Shown piece by piece: positions 1-7,065 of a stretch of DNA of 20,313 nt. The notes under the pieces were generated by a model. That model ran no database searches. It was not told the DNA's origin and worked only from the letters and a program-made list of their open reading frames with translations. How positions within the stretch are numbered: position 1 is the first letter of the stretch; every line of letters begins with the position of its first letter. Origin of the DNA: Lichenicola sp964247735 (GTDB lineage Bacteria; Pseudomonadota; Alphaproteobacteria; Acetobacterales; Acetobacteraceae); contig CAXTVS010000056.1 in assembly GCA_964247735.1 (NCBI GenBank), forward strand, positions 1 to 20,313, read 5' to 3'. Position numbers and translations under genes: made by a program.

Positions 1-365
1 TTGATCGCCACCGCCATCCCAGCCTCCAAACCATGAAGGCCAGCGAGTCACGTCAACGACGGTTTGGGAAAAACCACTCGAGTCAGAAGCCGCCACGGTT
101 GATATCAGACCATCGTCACGGCAGGACCGTGCAGGCATCCTGGATTTGTTGCCGTTGCGCAACTTGGCCGGTGAGGACGCTGCCGCTCGAGCGGTTCCTG
201 ACTGCCCAGACCGTATGCGGAACCGGCAATCAACAACGATCCCGGCCTTGCCCATGAACATCCAGAGCATGATCCGTTCGCATCGGCTCATGGATCATGC
301 TCCAGCTCGTTGTTCAGTCGAGCATCCTTGTCCGATCGAATGATCCGGTTGGATCGGCTGATACT
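1..365. other. lower-GC stretch without a convincing gene
   Basis: No open frame here looks like a recognised protein. The first 36 bases can be read as the last codons of a plus-strand frame (ending IPASKP then TGA at 34-36), so the window may open on the tail of a gene that lies mostly outside it. The two short plus-strand frames at 33-257 and 146-343 overlap each other, are rich in Arg, Cys and Pro, and have no domain I recognise. Base composition is visibly lower in GC (about 53 % over 61-120) than in the gene that follows, which suits an intergenic or remnant region. I see no terminal inverted repeats that would prove a mobile element. Confidence 0.4.
332..357 (-). terminator. possible hairpin downstream of the PPK2 gene
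   Basis: Ten to thirty bases past the PPK2 stop (minus direction) there is a short inverted repeat. GATCC (342-346) and GGATC (351-355) enclose GGTT, and CCGATC (332-337) with GATCGG (352-357) is a competing pair. No run of T follows on the minus strand, so intrinsic termination is only a possibility. Confidence 0.2.
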
Positions 366-1256
366 CTAGCTCTCCGCCTCCAGCGCGCGACGCGCTTCCG
401 CCAGCTTCGCCCCATCCTCCGCCGTCACCTCCGGCGGGGCCAGCTGCATCCGCTCCAGCGCCTGGATCATCGCCTCCACCACCACCAGCCGTGCGAACCA
501 TTTCCGGTCGCCCGGGACCACGAACCACGGCGCTTCCGGCGTGGCGGTGCCGGCGATCGCCCCCTCGTAGGCCTCCTGGTAGCGATCCCAGTGCGCCCGC
601 TCGGCGAGGTCGGCGCTGGAGAACTTCCAGGTCTTGTCCGGCTCCTCCAGCCGCGCCAGGAAGCGCTGCCGCTGCTCCTCCTTGGAGATGTGCAGGAAGA
701 ACTTCAGCACCACCACGCCCTGCCGGTCGAGGTAGCGCTCGAAGTGGCGGATGTCCTTCATCCGCTGCTTCCAGAAGCCGCCGCCGCGCCTGGCCTCCGG
801 CAGGTCCTGGTGCGCCAGCACCTCGGGATGCACCCGCGTGACCAGCACCTCCTCGTAGTGGCTGCGGTTGAAGATGCCGATCCGCCCCCGCGCCGGCACC
901 GCGGCATGGATGCGCCACAGGAAGTCGTGGCCGAGCTCCACCGCGCCCGGCTGCTTGAACGAGGTGACGCTGACCCCTTGCGGGTTCACCCCGGACATCA
1001 CGTGGCGGATGGTGCCGTCCTTGCCGCCGGCGTCCATCGCCTGGAACGCCGCCAGCAGCGCCCAGCGCCCGTCCGCATACAGCGCCTGCTGCAGCGCCGA
1101 CAGCCGCTCCACCCCTTCGGCCAGCAGCGCCTTGCCCGCCTCCGCGTCGAGGTCGTGCGGCCCCTGGTCCTTCGTGTCCCGGTCGCCGAGCGAGAAGCCC
1201 CTGCCGCTGGTGACCCGGTAGCGCCGCAGCATCGCCTTGCGCACGTCCCGGTCCAT
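366..1256 (-). CDS. ppk2: PPK2 family polyphosphate kinase (class III-like)
   Basis: This 296-residue protein matches the polyphosphate kinase 2 family, cytoplasmic enzymes that transfer phosphate between inorganic polyphosphate and nucleotides. Visible landmarks are the Walker A-like loop DAGGKDG at residues 75-81, followed by TIRHVMSGVNPQG, the FNRSHYEEVLV block (129-139) that carries the Walker B-type region, and the lid segment SKEEQRQRF (191-199) with PDKTWKFSSADL. These blocks resemble the class III enzymes recalled from Meiothermus/Deinococcus, which phosphorylate both AMP and ADP; that substrate range is inferred. Length is normal for a single-domain PPK2. The start MDRDVRKAMLRRYRV fits the family N-terminus (..KYRV). 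The dehydrogenase gene upstream on the same strand ends 5 bases before this start, so the two are probably co-transcribed. Confidence 0.93.
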   Translation of the reverse strand: MDRDVRKAMLRRYRVTSGRGFSLGDRDTKDQGPHDLDAEAGKALLAEGVERLSALQQALYADGRWALLAAFQAMDAGGKDGTIRHVMSGVNPQGVSVTSFKQPGAVELGHDFLWRIHAAVPARGRIGIFNRSHYEEVLVTRVHPEVLAHQDLPEARRGGGFWKQRMKDIRHFERYLDRQGVVVLKFFLHISKEEQRQRFLARLEEPDKTWKFSSADLAERAHWDRYQEAYEGAIAGTATPEAPWFVVPGDRKWFARLVVVEAMIQALERMQLAPPEVTAEDGAKLAEARRALEAES

Positions 1257-1261
1257 CGCGC

Positions 1262-2020
1262 TCAGCCTTCGCGCCGCTTGATTGCGAGCGGGGCCGGCGC
1301 CTGGGTGTTGGGCATCAGCTCGATCCGGTTGACGTTCACCCGCGCCGGCAGGCCGATCACCCAGGCGACCGTCTCGGCGATGTCCTCCGGCAGCAGCGGG
1401 TCGGCGTTGCGGTAGATCGCCTGCGCCTTCTCGTCGTCGCCGCCGAACCGGACGGTGCTGAACTCGCTGCCGCCGACCAGGCCGGGCTCGATGTTGGTGA
1501 CGCGCACCGCGGTGCCGACCAGGTCCGCCTTCAGGTTCAGCGCGAACTGCATCACGAACGCCTTGGTGGCGCCGTACACGTTGCCGCCCGGGTAGGGGTA
1601 GGTGCCGGCGATGCTGCCGAGCGTGATCACGTGGCCGCGGTTGCGCGCCACCATGCCGGGCAGCAGCGCCCGGGTGGTGCCGAGCACGCCGCCCACGTTG
1701 GTCGCCACCATGCGGTCCCAGTCCGCCATCTCACCTTCCCAGGCCGGCCCCAGCCCCAGCGCCAGGCCGGCGTTGGCGACCAGCACGTCCACCGCGCGCC
1801 AGTCCTCCGGCAGGCTGTGCGGCAGCGCCGCCACCGCCGACGCGTCCGACACGTCGAGCCGCACGGGCAGCAGGTCCGGACCCAGCTCGGCCGCCAGCGC
1901 GTCCAGCCGCTCCTGCCGTCGCCCGGTGGCGATCACCCGGTGCCCGTCGCGCACCAGCCGCTCCGCCGTGGCGCGGCCGAAGCCGGCGGTGGCGCCGGTG
2001 ATGAGAACCGTGGAGCTCAT
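1262..2020 (-). CDS. ydfG: YdfG-like NADP-dependent short-chain dehydrogenase (3-hydroxy acid dehydrogenase)
   Basis: A 252-residue classical SDR. It has the cofactor loop TGATAGFG (residues 8-15), ATGRRQERL (31-39) whose Arg pair suggests NADP preference, NAG at 83-85, the catalytic Ser136 in GSIAG, and Tyr149/Lys153 in YGATK. The run IEPGLVGGSEFSTVRFGGD is closely like E. coli YdfG, which oxidises L-allo-threonine and other 3-hydroxy acids and reduces malonic semialdehyde; the physiological substrate here is inferred. The open frame continues upstream to 2461. I chose ATG at 2020 because it starts the Rossmann fold correctly and overlaps the stop of the small upstream gene by four bases (ATGA), indicating translational coupling. 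The PPK2 gene follows five bases downstream. Confidence 0.92.
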   Translation of the reverse strand: MSSTVLITGATAGFGRATAERLVRDGHRVIATGRRQERLDALAAELGPDLLPVRLDVSDASAVAALPHSLPEDWRAVDVLVANAGLALGLGPAWEGEMADWDRMVATNVGGVLGTTRALLPGMVARNRGHVITLGSIAGTYPYPGGNVYGATKAFVMQFALNLKADLVGTAVRVTNIEPGLVGGSEFSTVRFGGDDEKAQAIYRNADPLLPEDIAETVAWVIGLPARVNVNRIELMPNTQAPAPLAIKRREG

Positions 2021-2304
2021 GATGGATGCCCTTCCCCCGCCGGATCGGCGGCGTCCTGTTGAACAGTGTTCACGCCGAGCTCGGCGGCGAGCCGTTCCGG
2101 TCCGGCGATCAGCCGCCCGTCCGGCCCGTACAGCCGCAGGTCGAGCCAGGGCGGCCCGGGCAGCAGGGAGGCGGCACGGCGGCGCGCCGCGTCCTCGGTG
2201 CCGAAGTGCTCCTGCCGGTCCGGCGGCCGGCCTGCCCTGCCCGCCTCCGGCCCGGCCGGTATGCCCGGGACCGGGCTGTCGAGGTAGGCAAGGGTGAACG
2301 GCAT
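2017..2304 (-). CDS. small hypothetical protein coupled to the dehydrogenase
   Basis: A 95-residue reading frame starting MPFTLAYLDSPVPG and ending in a four-base overlap with the YdfG-like start. I do not recognise a named family. The middle (HFGTEDAARRRAASLLPGPPWLDLRLYGPDGRLI) looks like a short folded alpha/beta unit rather than a shadow: Asp, Leu and Trp are placed as in real coding sequence, and the tail GVNTVQQDAADPAGEGHPS is polar. The coupling with the downstream gene is the best argument that it is translated. The Shine-Dalgarno sequence is weak (an AGGG about seven bases upstream on the minus strand). It has no signal peptide or membrane segment. It is divergent from yqgE, with about 165 bases between the two starts. 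Confidence 0.6.
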   Translation of the reverse strand: MPFTLAYLDSPVPGIPAGPEAGRAGRPPDRQEHFGTEDAARRRAASLLPGPPWLDLRLYGPDGRLIAGPERLAAELGVNTVQQDAADPAGEGHPS

Positions 2305-2469
2305 GGGAAACCCTGGTCTGGCGTCGGGGGCGCGGCGCCGGGCGCGATCGCACCGGTGCCGCGGCTGCGAACCAGACGCACGCGCCGCGTCTTCGTTCAA
2401 CCTGCGATGATTCCGCCCGCCGGCGCGGCCGATCTTGCGCCGTCCGGCCGCCTCGCCACATGGGGAGCC

Positions 2470-3048
2470 ATGTCCGCTGATGCAGAGACCGAGGGGAGCC
2501 TGACCGGCCAGCTCCTGATTGCGATGCCGTCCCTGGCCGATCGCAACTTCGTCCAGACCGTGATCTTCCTGTGCGCCCATTCGCTCAAGGACGGGGCGAT
2601 GGGGCTGGTGGTCAACCGCCGCCTGGCCGAGCCCGGCTTCGACGACCTGCTGGCGCAGCTCGACATCGTCCCGGTGCCGCCGCGCCGTCGCATCGTGCTG
2701 TGCTCGGGCGGCCCGATGGAAAGCTCGCGCGGCTTCGTGCTGCACAGCAGCGACTGGAGCGGCGACGGCAGCCTCACCGTCGACGACGGCATCGTGCTCA
2801 CCGCCAGCCTCGACGTGCTGCGCGAGATCGCCGACGGGCAGGGCCCGAAGCGGGCGCTGCTGGCGCTGGGCCATGCCGCCTGGGGGCCAGGGCAGCTGGA
2901 GTCGGAGATACGCCAGAACGCCTGGCTGTCGGTGCCGGCCAACGACGCGATCGTGTTCGGCAGCGACCACGAGCGCAAGTGGCGTCGGGCGCTCGCCATC
3001 CTCGGCGTCGACCCGCTGCGCCTGGTCGGCGAGGCCGGCAACGCCTGA
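2470..3048 (+). CDS. yqgE: YqgE/AlgH family protein
   Basis: A 192-residue protein of the UPF0301/AlgH family. It begins with the characteristic block LTGQLLIAMPSLADRNF and VIFLCAHSLKDGAMGLVVNR, followed by SGGPM, RGFVLH and GHAAWGPGQLESEI. The family is conserved in Gram-negative bacteria; its biochemical role is unclear (AlgH was named for alginate regulation in Pseudomonas). ATG at 2470 puts the conserved block at residue 11, as usual. A GGGGAG lies very close (two bases) to this ATG, and an in-frame ATG at 2407 would add 21 unconserved residues, so the start is not fully certain. It is transcribed away from the dehydrogenase operon, and the secreted Gly-rich gene follows 94 bases later. 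Confidence 0.92.
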   Translation: MSADAETEGSLTGQLLIAMPSLADRNFVQTVIFLCAHSLKDGAMGLVVNRRLAEPGFDDLLAQLDIVPVPPRRRIVLCSGGPMESSRGFVLHSSDWSGDGSLTVDDGIVLTASLDVLREIADGQGPKRALLALGHAAWGPGQLESEIRQNAWLSVPANDAIVFGSDHERKWRRALAILGVDPLRLVGEAGNA

Positions 3049-3142
3049 CACGCGATGATGATGACGCCCCGGCGAACCGGGTGTCCGCCTGCCGCTTGAG
3101 GGCATGGCGGCCGTTCGCACGGCTCCGTCCCGGAGAACCACC

Positions 3143-3541
3143 ATGACCATCCGCACGACCACGACCTTCTGCCTCGCCGGCCTGACCGCAGCACTGCTCG
3201 CCGGCCCTGCGGCCGCCCAGATCAACGGCGTCGGCGGTGGCGGTGCGGGTGCCCGGGGAGCCGGCAGCGGCGGTCCGTCGGCCGCCACCATCGGCGGCGG
3301 CAGCCCGAGCGCCGGCATGGCCGGGTCGGCGACGGGCGCCACCGGCCTGTCCGGTTCGGGCACCAACGGCCTCGGCACCTCCGGCTTTGCCAACCCGGGC
3401 ATCCAGCCGGGCGTCACCACGCCGGGCGTCATGACCGCTCCCGGTGCCGGTGCGGCACAGCCGGTGACCGGGGTTCCCGCTCCCAGCCTGCCGGCGCAGG
3501 TGCCCGGCCGGATCGCTCCCCGGAGCGGCGGTCCGCGATAG
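3143..3541 (+). CDS. secreted Gly/Ala/Pro-rich low-complexity protein
   Basis: This 132-residue frame begins with a clear Sec signal peptide: MTIRTTTTFCLAGLTAALLA followed by GPAAAQ, with likely cleavage near residue 25. The mature part is almost entirely Gly, Ala, Ser, Pro and Thr, with repeated G-x-G and N-P-G-I-Q-P-G-V-T-T-P-G-V stretches, so it is probably unstructured in the periplasm or at the surface. A good ribosome site (GGAGAA, seven bases upstream) supports ATG at 3143 over an upstream in-frame ATG at 3104. I know of no function. It points toward the convergent HAD gene, whose stop lies 12 bases past this stop. Confidence 0.7.
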   Translation: MTIRTTTTFCLAGLTAALLAGPAAAQINGVGGGGAGARGAGSGGPSAATIGGGSPSAGMAGSATGATGLSGSGTNGLGTSGFANPGIQPGVTTPGVMTAPGAGAAQPVTGVPAPSLPAQVPGRIAPRSGGPR

Positions 3542-3553
3542 GCCGGCCGGCTC

Positions 3554-4405
3554 CTACCAGACGAAGCGGGGAACCGCGACCGCGGGATCGAGACCGGCAG
3601 CGCGGGCCTCCGCCTCGGCCAGCCTCGGATCACGGCCGACGGCGTCCGCGTGGATGCCGCCGAGCACCCAGCAGGAGTCGAACCCGGCCGCCGCCGCGCC
3701 CGCGATGTCGGTGGCGAGCGCATCGCCGATGGCGAGGATGCGCCGGTCCGGCAATCGGAGCATGCGGCGCACCGGCTCGTAGACCTCGGGGTGAGGCTTG
3801 CCGATCTGCCGCACCTCGCCGCCCATCGCGGCATAGTCCCGCGCCAGCAGTCCGGCGCAGATCACCCGCTGGCCGCCACGGACGATCACGAGGTCCGGGT
3901 TGGCGCACACCATCCTCATTCCGAGGTCGGCCGCCCGCCGCAGTTCCGGCAGGTAGCGCTCCGGGTCGGTCTCGCCCAGCGCGTCATCCGGCCCGGTGTT
4001 GAGGACGAACGCGCCCGCTTCCGGCCCGGGCACGCGGACCAGGGCAAGGTCCTCGAACACGCTGGCATCCTTGTCAGGCCCCAGGTGCCACACCCGGTCG
4101 CCCAGGGTGGCGAACCACGGGTCGGCGCGGGTCAGCAGCGCGTCGCGCGTCGCCTCGCCGCTGGTGAGGATGCCGTCATAGGCGTCGTCGGGGAGGCCCA
4201 TGCGGCGCAGGGTGTGCCGGGCGGCCTCGCTGCGTCGCGGCGCGTTCGACAGCAGCACCACGCGGCCGCCGGCGGCGCGCAGGCGGTGGAGGCACTCGAT
4301 CGCACCTGGATAGGGCATCAGCCCGTCATGGATCACCCCCCACAGGTCGACGATGAAGCCGTCGTAGCGCGCCGACAGCGGGGCGATCCCGTCGAGGTGC
4401 AGCAT
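3554..4405 (-). CDS. HAD-superfamily class IIA hydrolase (TIGR01459-like)
   Basis: A 283-residue HAD-IIA (NagD-like) phosphatase. Motif I is DLWGVIHDG (residues 20-28, nucleophile Asp20), motif II is LLSNAPR (Ser53), motif III Lys203 is in IGKPHPEVYE, and motif IV is GDALATDI (228-235). The Trp in place of the usual second Asp of motif I is, as I recall, normal for this alphaproteobacterial subfamily. The cap domain sits between motifs II and III (about residues 60-200), as expected for class IIA. The substrate is unknown; relatives hydrolyse small phosphorylated metabolites. The start MLHLDGIAPL follows the pyrD stop by one base (TGAGATG), so it is cotranslated with pyrD. The open frame extends into pyrD but that extension is not real. 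Confidence 0.9.
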   Translation of the reverse strand: MLHLDGIAPLSARYDGFIVDLWGVIHDGLMPYPGAIECLHRLRAAGGRVVLLSNAPRRSEAARHTLRRMGLPDDAYDGILTSGEATRDALLTRADPWFATLGDRVWHLGPDKDASVFEDLALVRVPGPEAGAFVLNTGPDDALGETDPERYLPELRRAADLGMRMVCANPDLVIVRGGQRVICAGLLARDYAAMGGEVRQIGKPHPEVYEPVRRMLRLPDRRILAIGDALATDIAGAAAAGFDSCWVLGGIHADAVGRDPRLAEAEARAAGLDPAVAVPRFVW

Positions 4406-4406
4406 C

Positions 4407-5471
4407 TCAGCGCCCGGTTCCGATCGGCCCGGCCAGGCGCGCCGCGTCCAGCGACGGCCAGCCGCCGGCGGCAAGTGCCGCACGCAGTTCGCGCTTCAGC
4501 CGCGGCAGCATGCCCGGGCCCTCGTAGGCGAACCGGGTGTAGATCTGCACCAGGTGCGCGCCGGCCCGCACCTTCTCCAGGATGTCGGCGCCGGTCTCGA
4601 TGCCGCCGCAGCCGATCAGGGTCAGCCGTCCGGCGGACAACCGCGCCACCTCCGCCAGCATCGCCGTGCTGCGCGGCCGCAGCGGCCGTCCCGACAGGCC
4701 GCCCGCCTCCCCGGCGTGGCGTCCCGACAGACCCGGCGGACGCGCCAGCAGCGTGTTGGACACGATCAGCCCGTCGACGGCCGCTGCCAGGATGGTGTCC
4801 ACGATTTCCGGCAGCACCGCGTCCTCCAGGTCCGGCGCCAGCTTCACCAGCAGCGGCGGGCGCGAAGGCGCCGCATCCGACACCGCGTCGAGCAGCTCGC
4901 GCATCCGTCCGGCGCCCTGCAGGGCGCGCAGGCCGGGCGTGTTCGGCGAGGACAGGTTGATCACCAGGTAGTCCGACAGCGGCGCCAGCGCCCGCACCAG
5001 CCGGGCGTAGTCGCGCGGCGGGTCCGCGTTCTCCTTGTTGATGCCGAGGTTGGCGCCGAACGGCACGCCCGGCCCGGAGCGGGCCCGCAGCCGCGCGAGC
5101 CGGGCAGCGAAGCGGTCCAGCCCCTGGTTGTTGAACCCCATGCGGTTGATCACCGCACCCTCATCGGGCAGCCGGAACAGGCGCGGCCGCGGGTTGCCGC
5201 CCTGCGGCAGCGGCGTCACCGTGCCGGCCTCCACGAAGCCGAAGCCGAGGCGCGCCAGCGGTCGCGGCACCCGTGCGTCCTTGTCGAAGCCGGCCGCGAT
5301 GCCGATCGGGTTGGCGAAGCGCATCCCCATCGCCGACACGCCGAGCCCGTCATCCTCCCCTGCCTCCGCCCGGCCGGCGAGCCCGAGCGACAGGGCGGCG
5401 AGGGCCACGGAATGCGCCCGTTCCGGGGCGAGCCGGCGCAGCAGCGGCAGGGACAGCGGGGCGAGGCTCAT
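4407..5471 (-). CDS. pyrD: dihydroorotate dehydrogenase (quinone), class 2
   Basis: A 354-residue class 2 DHODH, the membrane-associated flavoenzyme that oxidises dihydroorotate to orotate in pyrimidine synthesis and passes electrons to quinone. Seen in order: an N-terminal helical segment LLRRLAPERAH typical of the quinone-binding extension, IGIAAGFDKD (FMN site), NRMGFNNQG, FGANLGINK, and INLSSPNTPGLR with the catalytic Ser175 that marks class 2. Then come LVKLAPD (Lys210), IVSNT and the C-terminal phosphate-binding IGCGGIETG and VQIYTRFAYEGP. The start at 5471 gives the expected N-terminus; an in-frame ATG at 5522 would add 17 residues. It is the first gene of a two-gene operon with the HAD gene. 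Confidence 0.96.
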   Translation of the reverse strand: MSLAPLSLPLLRRLAPERAHSVALAALSLGLAGRAEAGEDDGLGVSAMGMRFANPIGIAAGFDKDARVPRPLARLGFGFVEAGTVTPLPQGGNPRPRLFRLPDEGAVINRMGFNNQGLDRFAARLARLRARSGPGVPFGANLGINKENADPPRDYARLVRALAPLSDYLVINLSSPNTPGLRALQGAGRMRELLDAVSDAAPSRPPLLVKLAPDLEDAVLPEIVDTILAAAVDGLIVSNTLLARPPGLSGRHAGEAGGLSGRPLRPRSTAMLAEVARLSAGRLTLIGCGGIETGADILEKVRAGAHLVQIYTRFAYEGPGMLPRLKRELRAALAAGGWPSLDAARLAGPIGTGR

Positions 5472-5498
5472 GGCCGACCGTCTTGCCGCATCGGCGCC

Positions 5499-5526
5499 GC
5501 CGGTGGAAGACACGCTTGCCACCGGC
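5499..5526. promoter_or_regulatory. inverted repeat in the divergent pyrD control region
   Basis: A perfect 8-base inverted repeat, GCCGGTGG (5499-5506) and CCACCGGC (5519-5526), separated by 12 bases, sits between the divergent starts of pyrD (5471) and the small gene at 5552. It could be an operator for one of the DNA-binding-type products encoded just to the right, or a chance palindrome in GC-rich DNA. If pyrD really starts at 5522, most of it would be coding. Confidence 0.3.
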
Positions 5527-5551
5527 CGTTCCCGCGGCGATCCTCCGCCCG

Positions 5552-5776
5552 ATGTGGAACGAGCCCTACCTCGAGACCTGCTGCCGCTCCGCGCTGCACC
5601 GGCTGCTGCTGTGCGGCGGGGCCGGCCGTCCCGACGCGCACCGCGCCGAGCTCAAGGACGCGCGCTGCCTCGAACGGCTGGAACAGCTCGGCTTCGCCGC
5701 CCATGTCGGCGACCACTTCGCCCTCACCCCGGCGGGACGGGCGCGGCACGACCGGGAAATCAGGAAGGTCGCCTGA
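5552..5776 (+). CDS. small winged-helix-like protein
   Basis: A 74-residue frame starting MWNEPYLETCCRSALHR. The C-terminal half (CLERLEQLGFAAHVGDHFALTPAGRARHDREI, residues 39-70) reads like the recognition helix and wing of a small winged-helix domain: a leucine-patterned helix, a short strand, then the F-x-L-T-P-A-G-R turn common in such proteins. I cannot name a family. The gene is divergent from pyrD, with 80 bases between starts, and is followed after 13 bases by the S24-type repressor, so the two are likely one transcript. No good Shine-Dalgarno is visible before the ATG. A DNA-binding role is inferred from pattern only. Confidence 0.6.
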   Translation: MWNEPYLETCCRSALHRLLLCGGAGRPDAHRAELKDARCLERLEQLGFAAHVGDHFALTPAGRARHDREIRKVA

Positions 5777-5789
5777 GCCGGCGCCCGCG

Positions 5790-6443
5790 ATGAAGCACGA
5801 GGACGTCTGGCGCGCGCTCGACACGCTCGCCGCCGAGAAGGGCCTGTCCCCGTCTGGCCTCGCCCGCGCTGCCGGCCTCGACCCCACCACCTTCAACCGC
5901 TCCAAGCGCCGGACCCGGACCGGCCTGCGCTGGCCCTCCACCGAAAGCCTGTCGCGCGTGCTGCACGCCACCGGCGCCAGCCTGGAAGCCTTCACCGCCC
6001 TGGTCGGCGGCGGCCGCGCGCTCACCACCGGCCGGCACCACCATCGCGGTGGCCTGCGCCACCTGCCGGTGCTGCCGTTGTCCCGCCTGGGCGAGGCGGA
6101 CCTGTTCGACGAGGCCGGCCATCCGCGGCGGGAGAACTGGGAGCAGGTCGAGGTTCCGCAGCCGGCCGAGCTGCACGACTATGCGGTCGGCATAGACAGC
6201 GCGCGCTTCGAGCCCGCGTTCCGAGAAGGAGGCACCCTGGTCGTTTCCCCGGACGCACCGGTCCGTCCAGGCGACCGCGCTCTGCTTCACGAAGGTCTGG
6301 TCGAACACGTCTCCATCGTTCTCGTCGCCAAGGGGAACGGAGCCCGGTTCCGGCTCCAGCCTTTCGACACCTCAATGGAGCTGCTGCCGGTGGATCGACT
6401 CGATGTCCGCAGGATGCACAGGATCGTCTGGACTGCCTGCTGA
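5790..6443 (+). CDS. helix-turn-helix repressor with degenerate S24 (LexA-like) domain
   Basis: A 217-residue protein. The N-terminal HTH (residues about 5-70; LSPSGLARAAGLDPTTFNRSKR, RWPSTESLSRVLHATGASL) matches the short phage-type repressors frequent in Alphaproteobacteria. Residues 90-217 follow the S24 peptidase fold (LPVLPLSRLGEADLFDE, VVSPDAPVRPGDR, MHRIVW). Aligned by eye with the usual GDSMxP nucleophile block, this protein reads SARFEP (137-142), placing Arg139 where the catalytic Ser belongs. The usual Lys region (EVMAKxL) reads VSIVLVAKG, with the Lys about three residues off. It therefore probably cannot self-cleave. Start ATG 5790 gives the standard MKHEDVW N-terminus. It is likely co-transcribed with the 74-residue gene upstream. 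Confidence 0.8.
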   Translation: MKHEDVWRALDTLAAEKGLSPSGLARAAGLDPTTFNRSKRRTRTGLRWPSTESLSRVLHATGASLEAFTALVGGGRALTTGRHHHRGGLRHLPVLPLSRLGEADLFDEAGHPRRENWEQVEVPQPAELHDYAVGIDSARFEPAFREGGTLVVSPDAPVRPGDRALLHEGLVEHVSIVLVAKGNGARFRLQPFDTSMELLPVDRLDVRRMHRIVWTAC

Positions 6444-6585
6444 CCGGCGGAACAGGCGAGCAGGCCGGTGACGCGGACGGTAGGGCTCAGGCTCAGGCGC
6501 CACGACCTACTGACGCCATCCAGGACAAGCGTCCTCCGGGTCATCGACCTGATCGATCGCGGACCGCCCTGCCTGGGTGAGATTT

Positions 6586-7065
6586 CTAGCGACGAATGGC
6601 GACCCTCATCTTGAAGCTTCCGGCTCCGCCTCGTTCCAGCGCAAGGATGACGAGATACGTGCCTGTGTCTGGCAGAACGCTCCTGACGTGCCGGGCATTG
6701 TCGTCATTTCCCGTACCTGCCAATGGTTGACCGATCGTCGTCAGGTCGTCCTGAACCTTGCTGAAGTCAGAACCGGGTTTGTAGATCGAGAAGTCGACGT
6801 TGTCGTCCGGGGCGGACAGATCAGCCGCAAGAGTCTGACCCGCCCCTGCCGAGAACTGATAGCAACGAAGGCCGGTGCGAACGAGAACGTCCGACAGAAC
6901 AGTCGACGTCCTGCCGGCTGCAAACCGGATCTGCCTCACCGGAAGACAACCATCATCCTTCAAGGTGTCCGCCGACCCAAGGCTGGGTCCGACGATGGAC
7001 AGGCAGGCCGACAGCGCCATGGTGTGAAACCTGGACAGCCTGGTGGCTGAGCGTAGTCTGATCAT
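6586..7065 (-). CDS. secreted PPC/PliG-like beta-sandwich protein
   Basis: A 159-residue protein with an apparent Sec signal: basic MIRLRSATRLSRFH, hydrophobic MALSACLSIVGPSLGS, cleavage near residue 32. The mature domain has the pattern of bacterial pre-peptidase C-terminal (PPC) sandwiches and of the g-type lysozyme inhibitor PliG: CYQFSAGAGQTLAADL (68-83), DNVDFSIYKP (88-97), then VLPDTGTYLVILAL (130-143) and FKMRVAIR at the end. Two cysteines (40 and 68) could form a periplasmic disulfide. Assignment to PliG itself is by resemblance only. The start codon overlaps that of the divergent GH19-like gene; an internal Met at 7020 would lose the basic n-region. GC content is lower than in flanking genes. 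Confidence 0.65.
   Translation of the reverse strand: MIRLRSATRLSRFHTMALSACLSIVGPSLGSADTLKDDGCLPVRQIRFAAGRTSTVLSDVLVRTGLRCYQFSAGAGQTLAADLSAPDDNVDFSIYKPGSDFSKVQDDLTTIGQPLAGTGNDDNARHVRSVLPDTGTYLVILALERGGAGSFKMRVAIRR

Noticed and set aside
1..365. Insertion-sequence remnant at the left edge
   Set aside because: The composition is suggestive, but no transposase motif or terminal repeat can be shown in the visible bases.
2017..3834. A 605-codon minus-strand frame extending upstream of the small 95-residue gene
   Set aside because: The extension is antisense to yqgE and the Gly-rich gene and has no recognisable domain; only the last 95 codons are supported by coupling.
3554..4405. Missing second Asp in HAD motif I (DLWGV)
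   Set aside because: As recalled, this Trp is normal in the TIGR01459-type subfamily, so it is not a sign of inactivation.
6577..7050. A 157-codon plus-strand frame opposite the PPC/PliG-like gene
   Set aside because: The minus-strand frame has a signal peptide and a domain pattern; the plus-strand product has neither.
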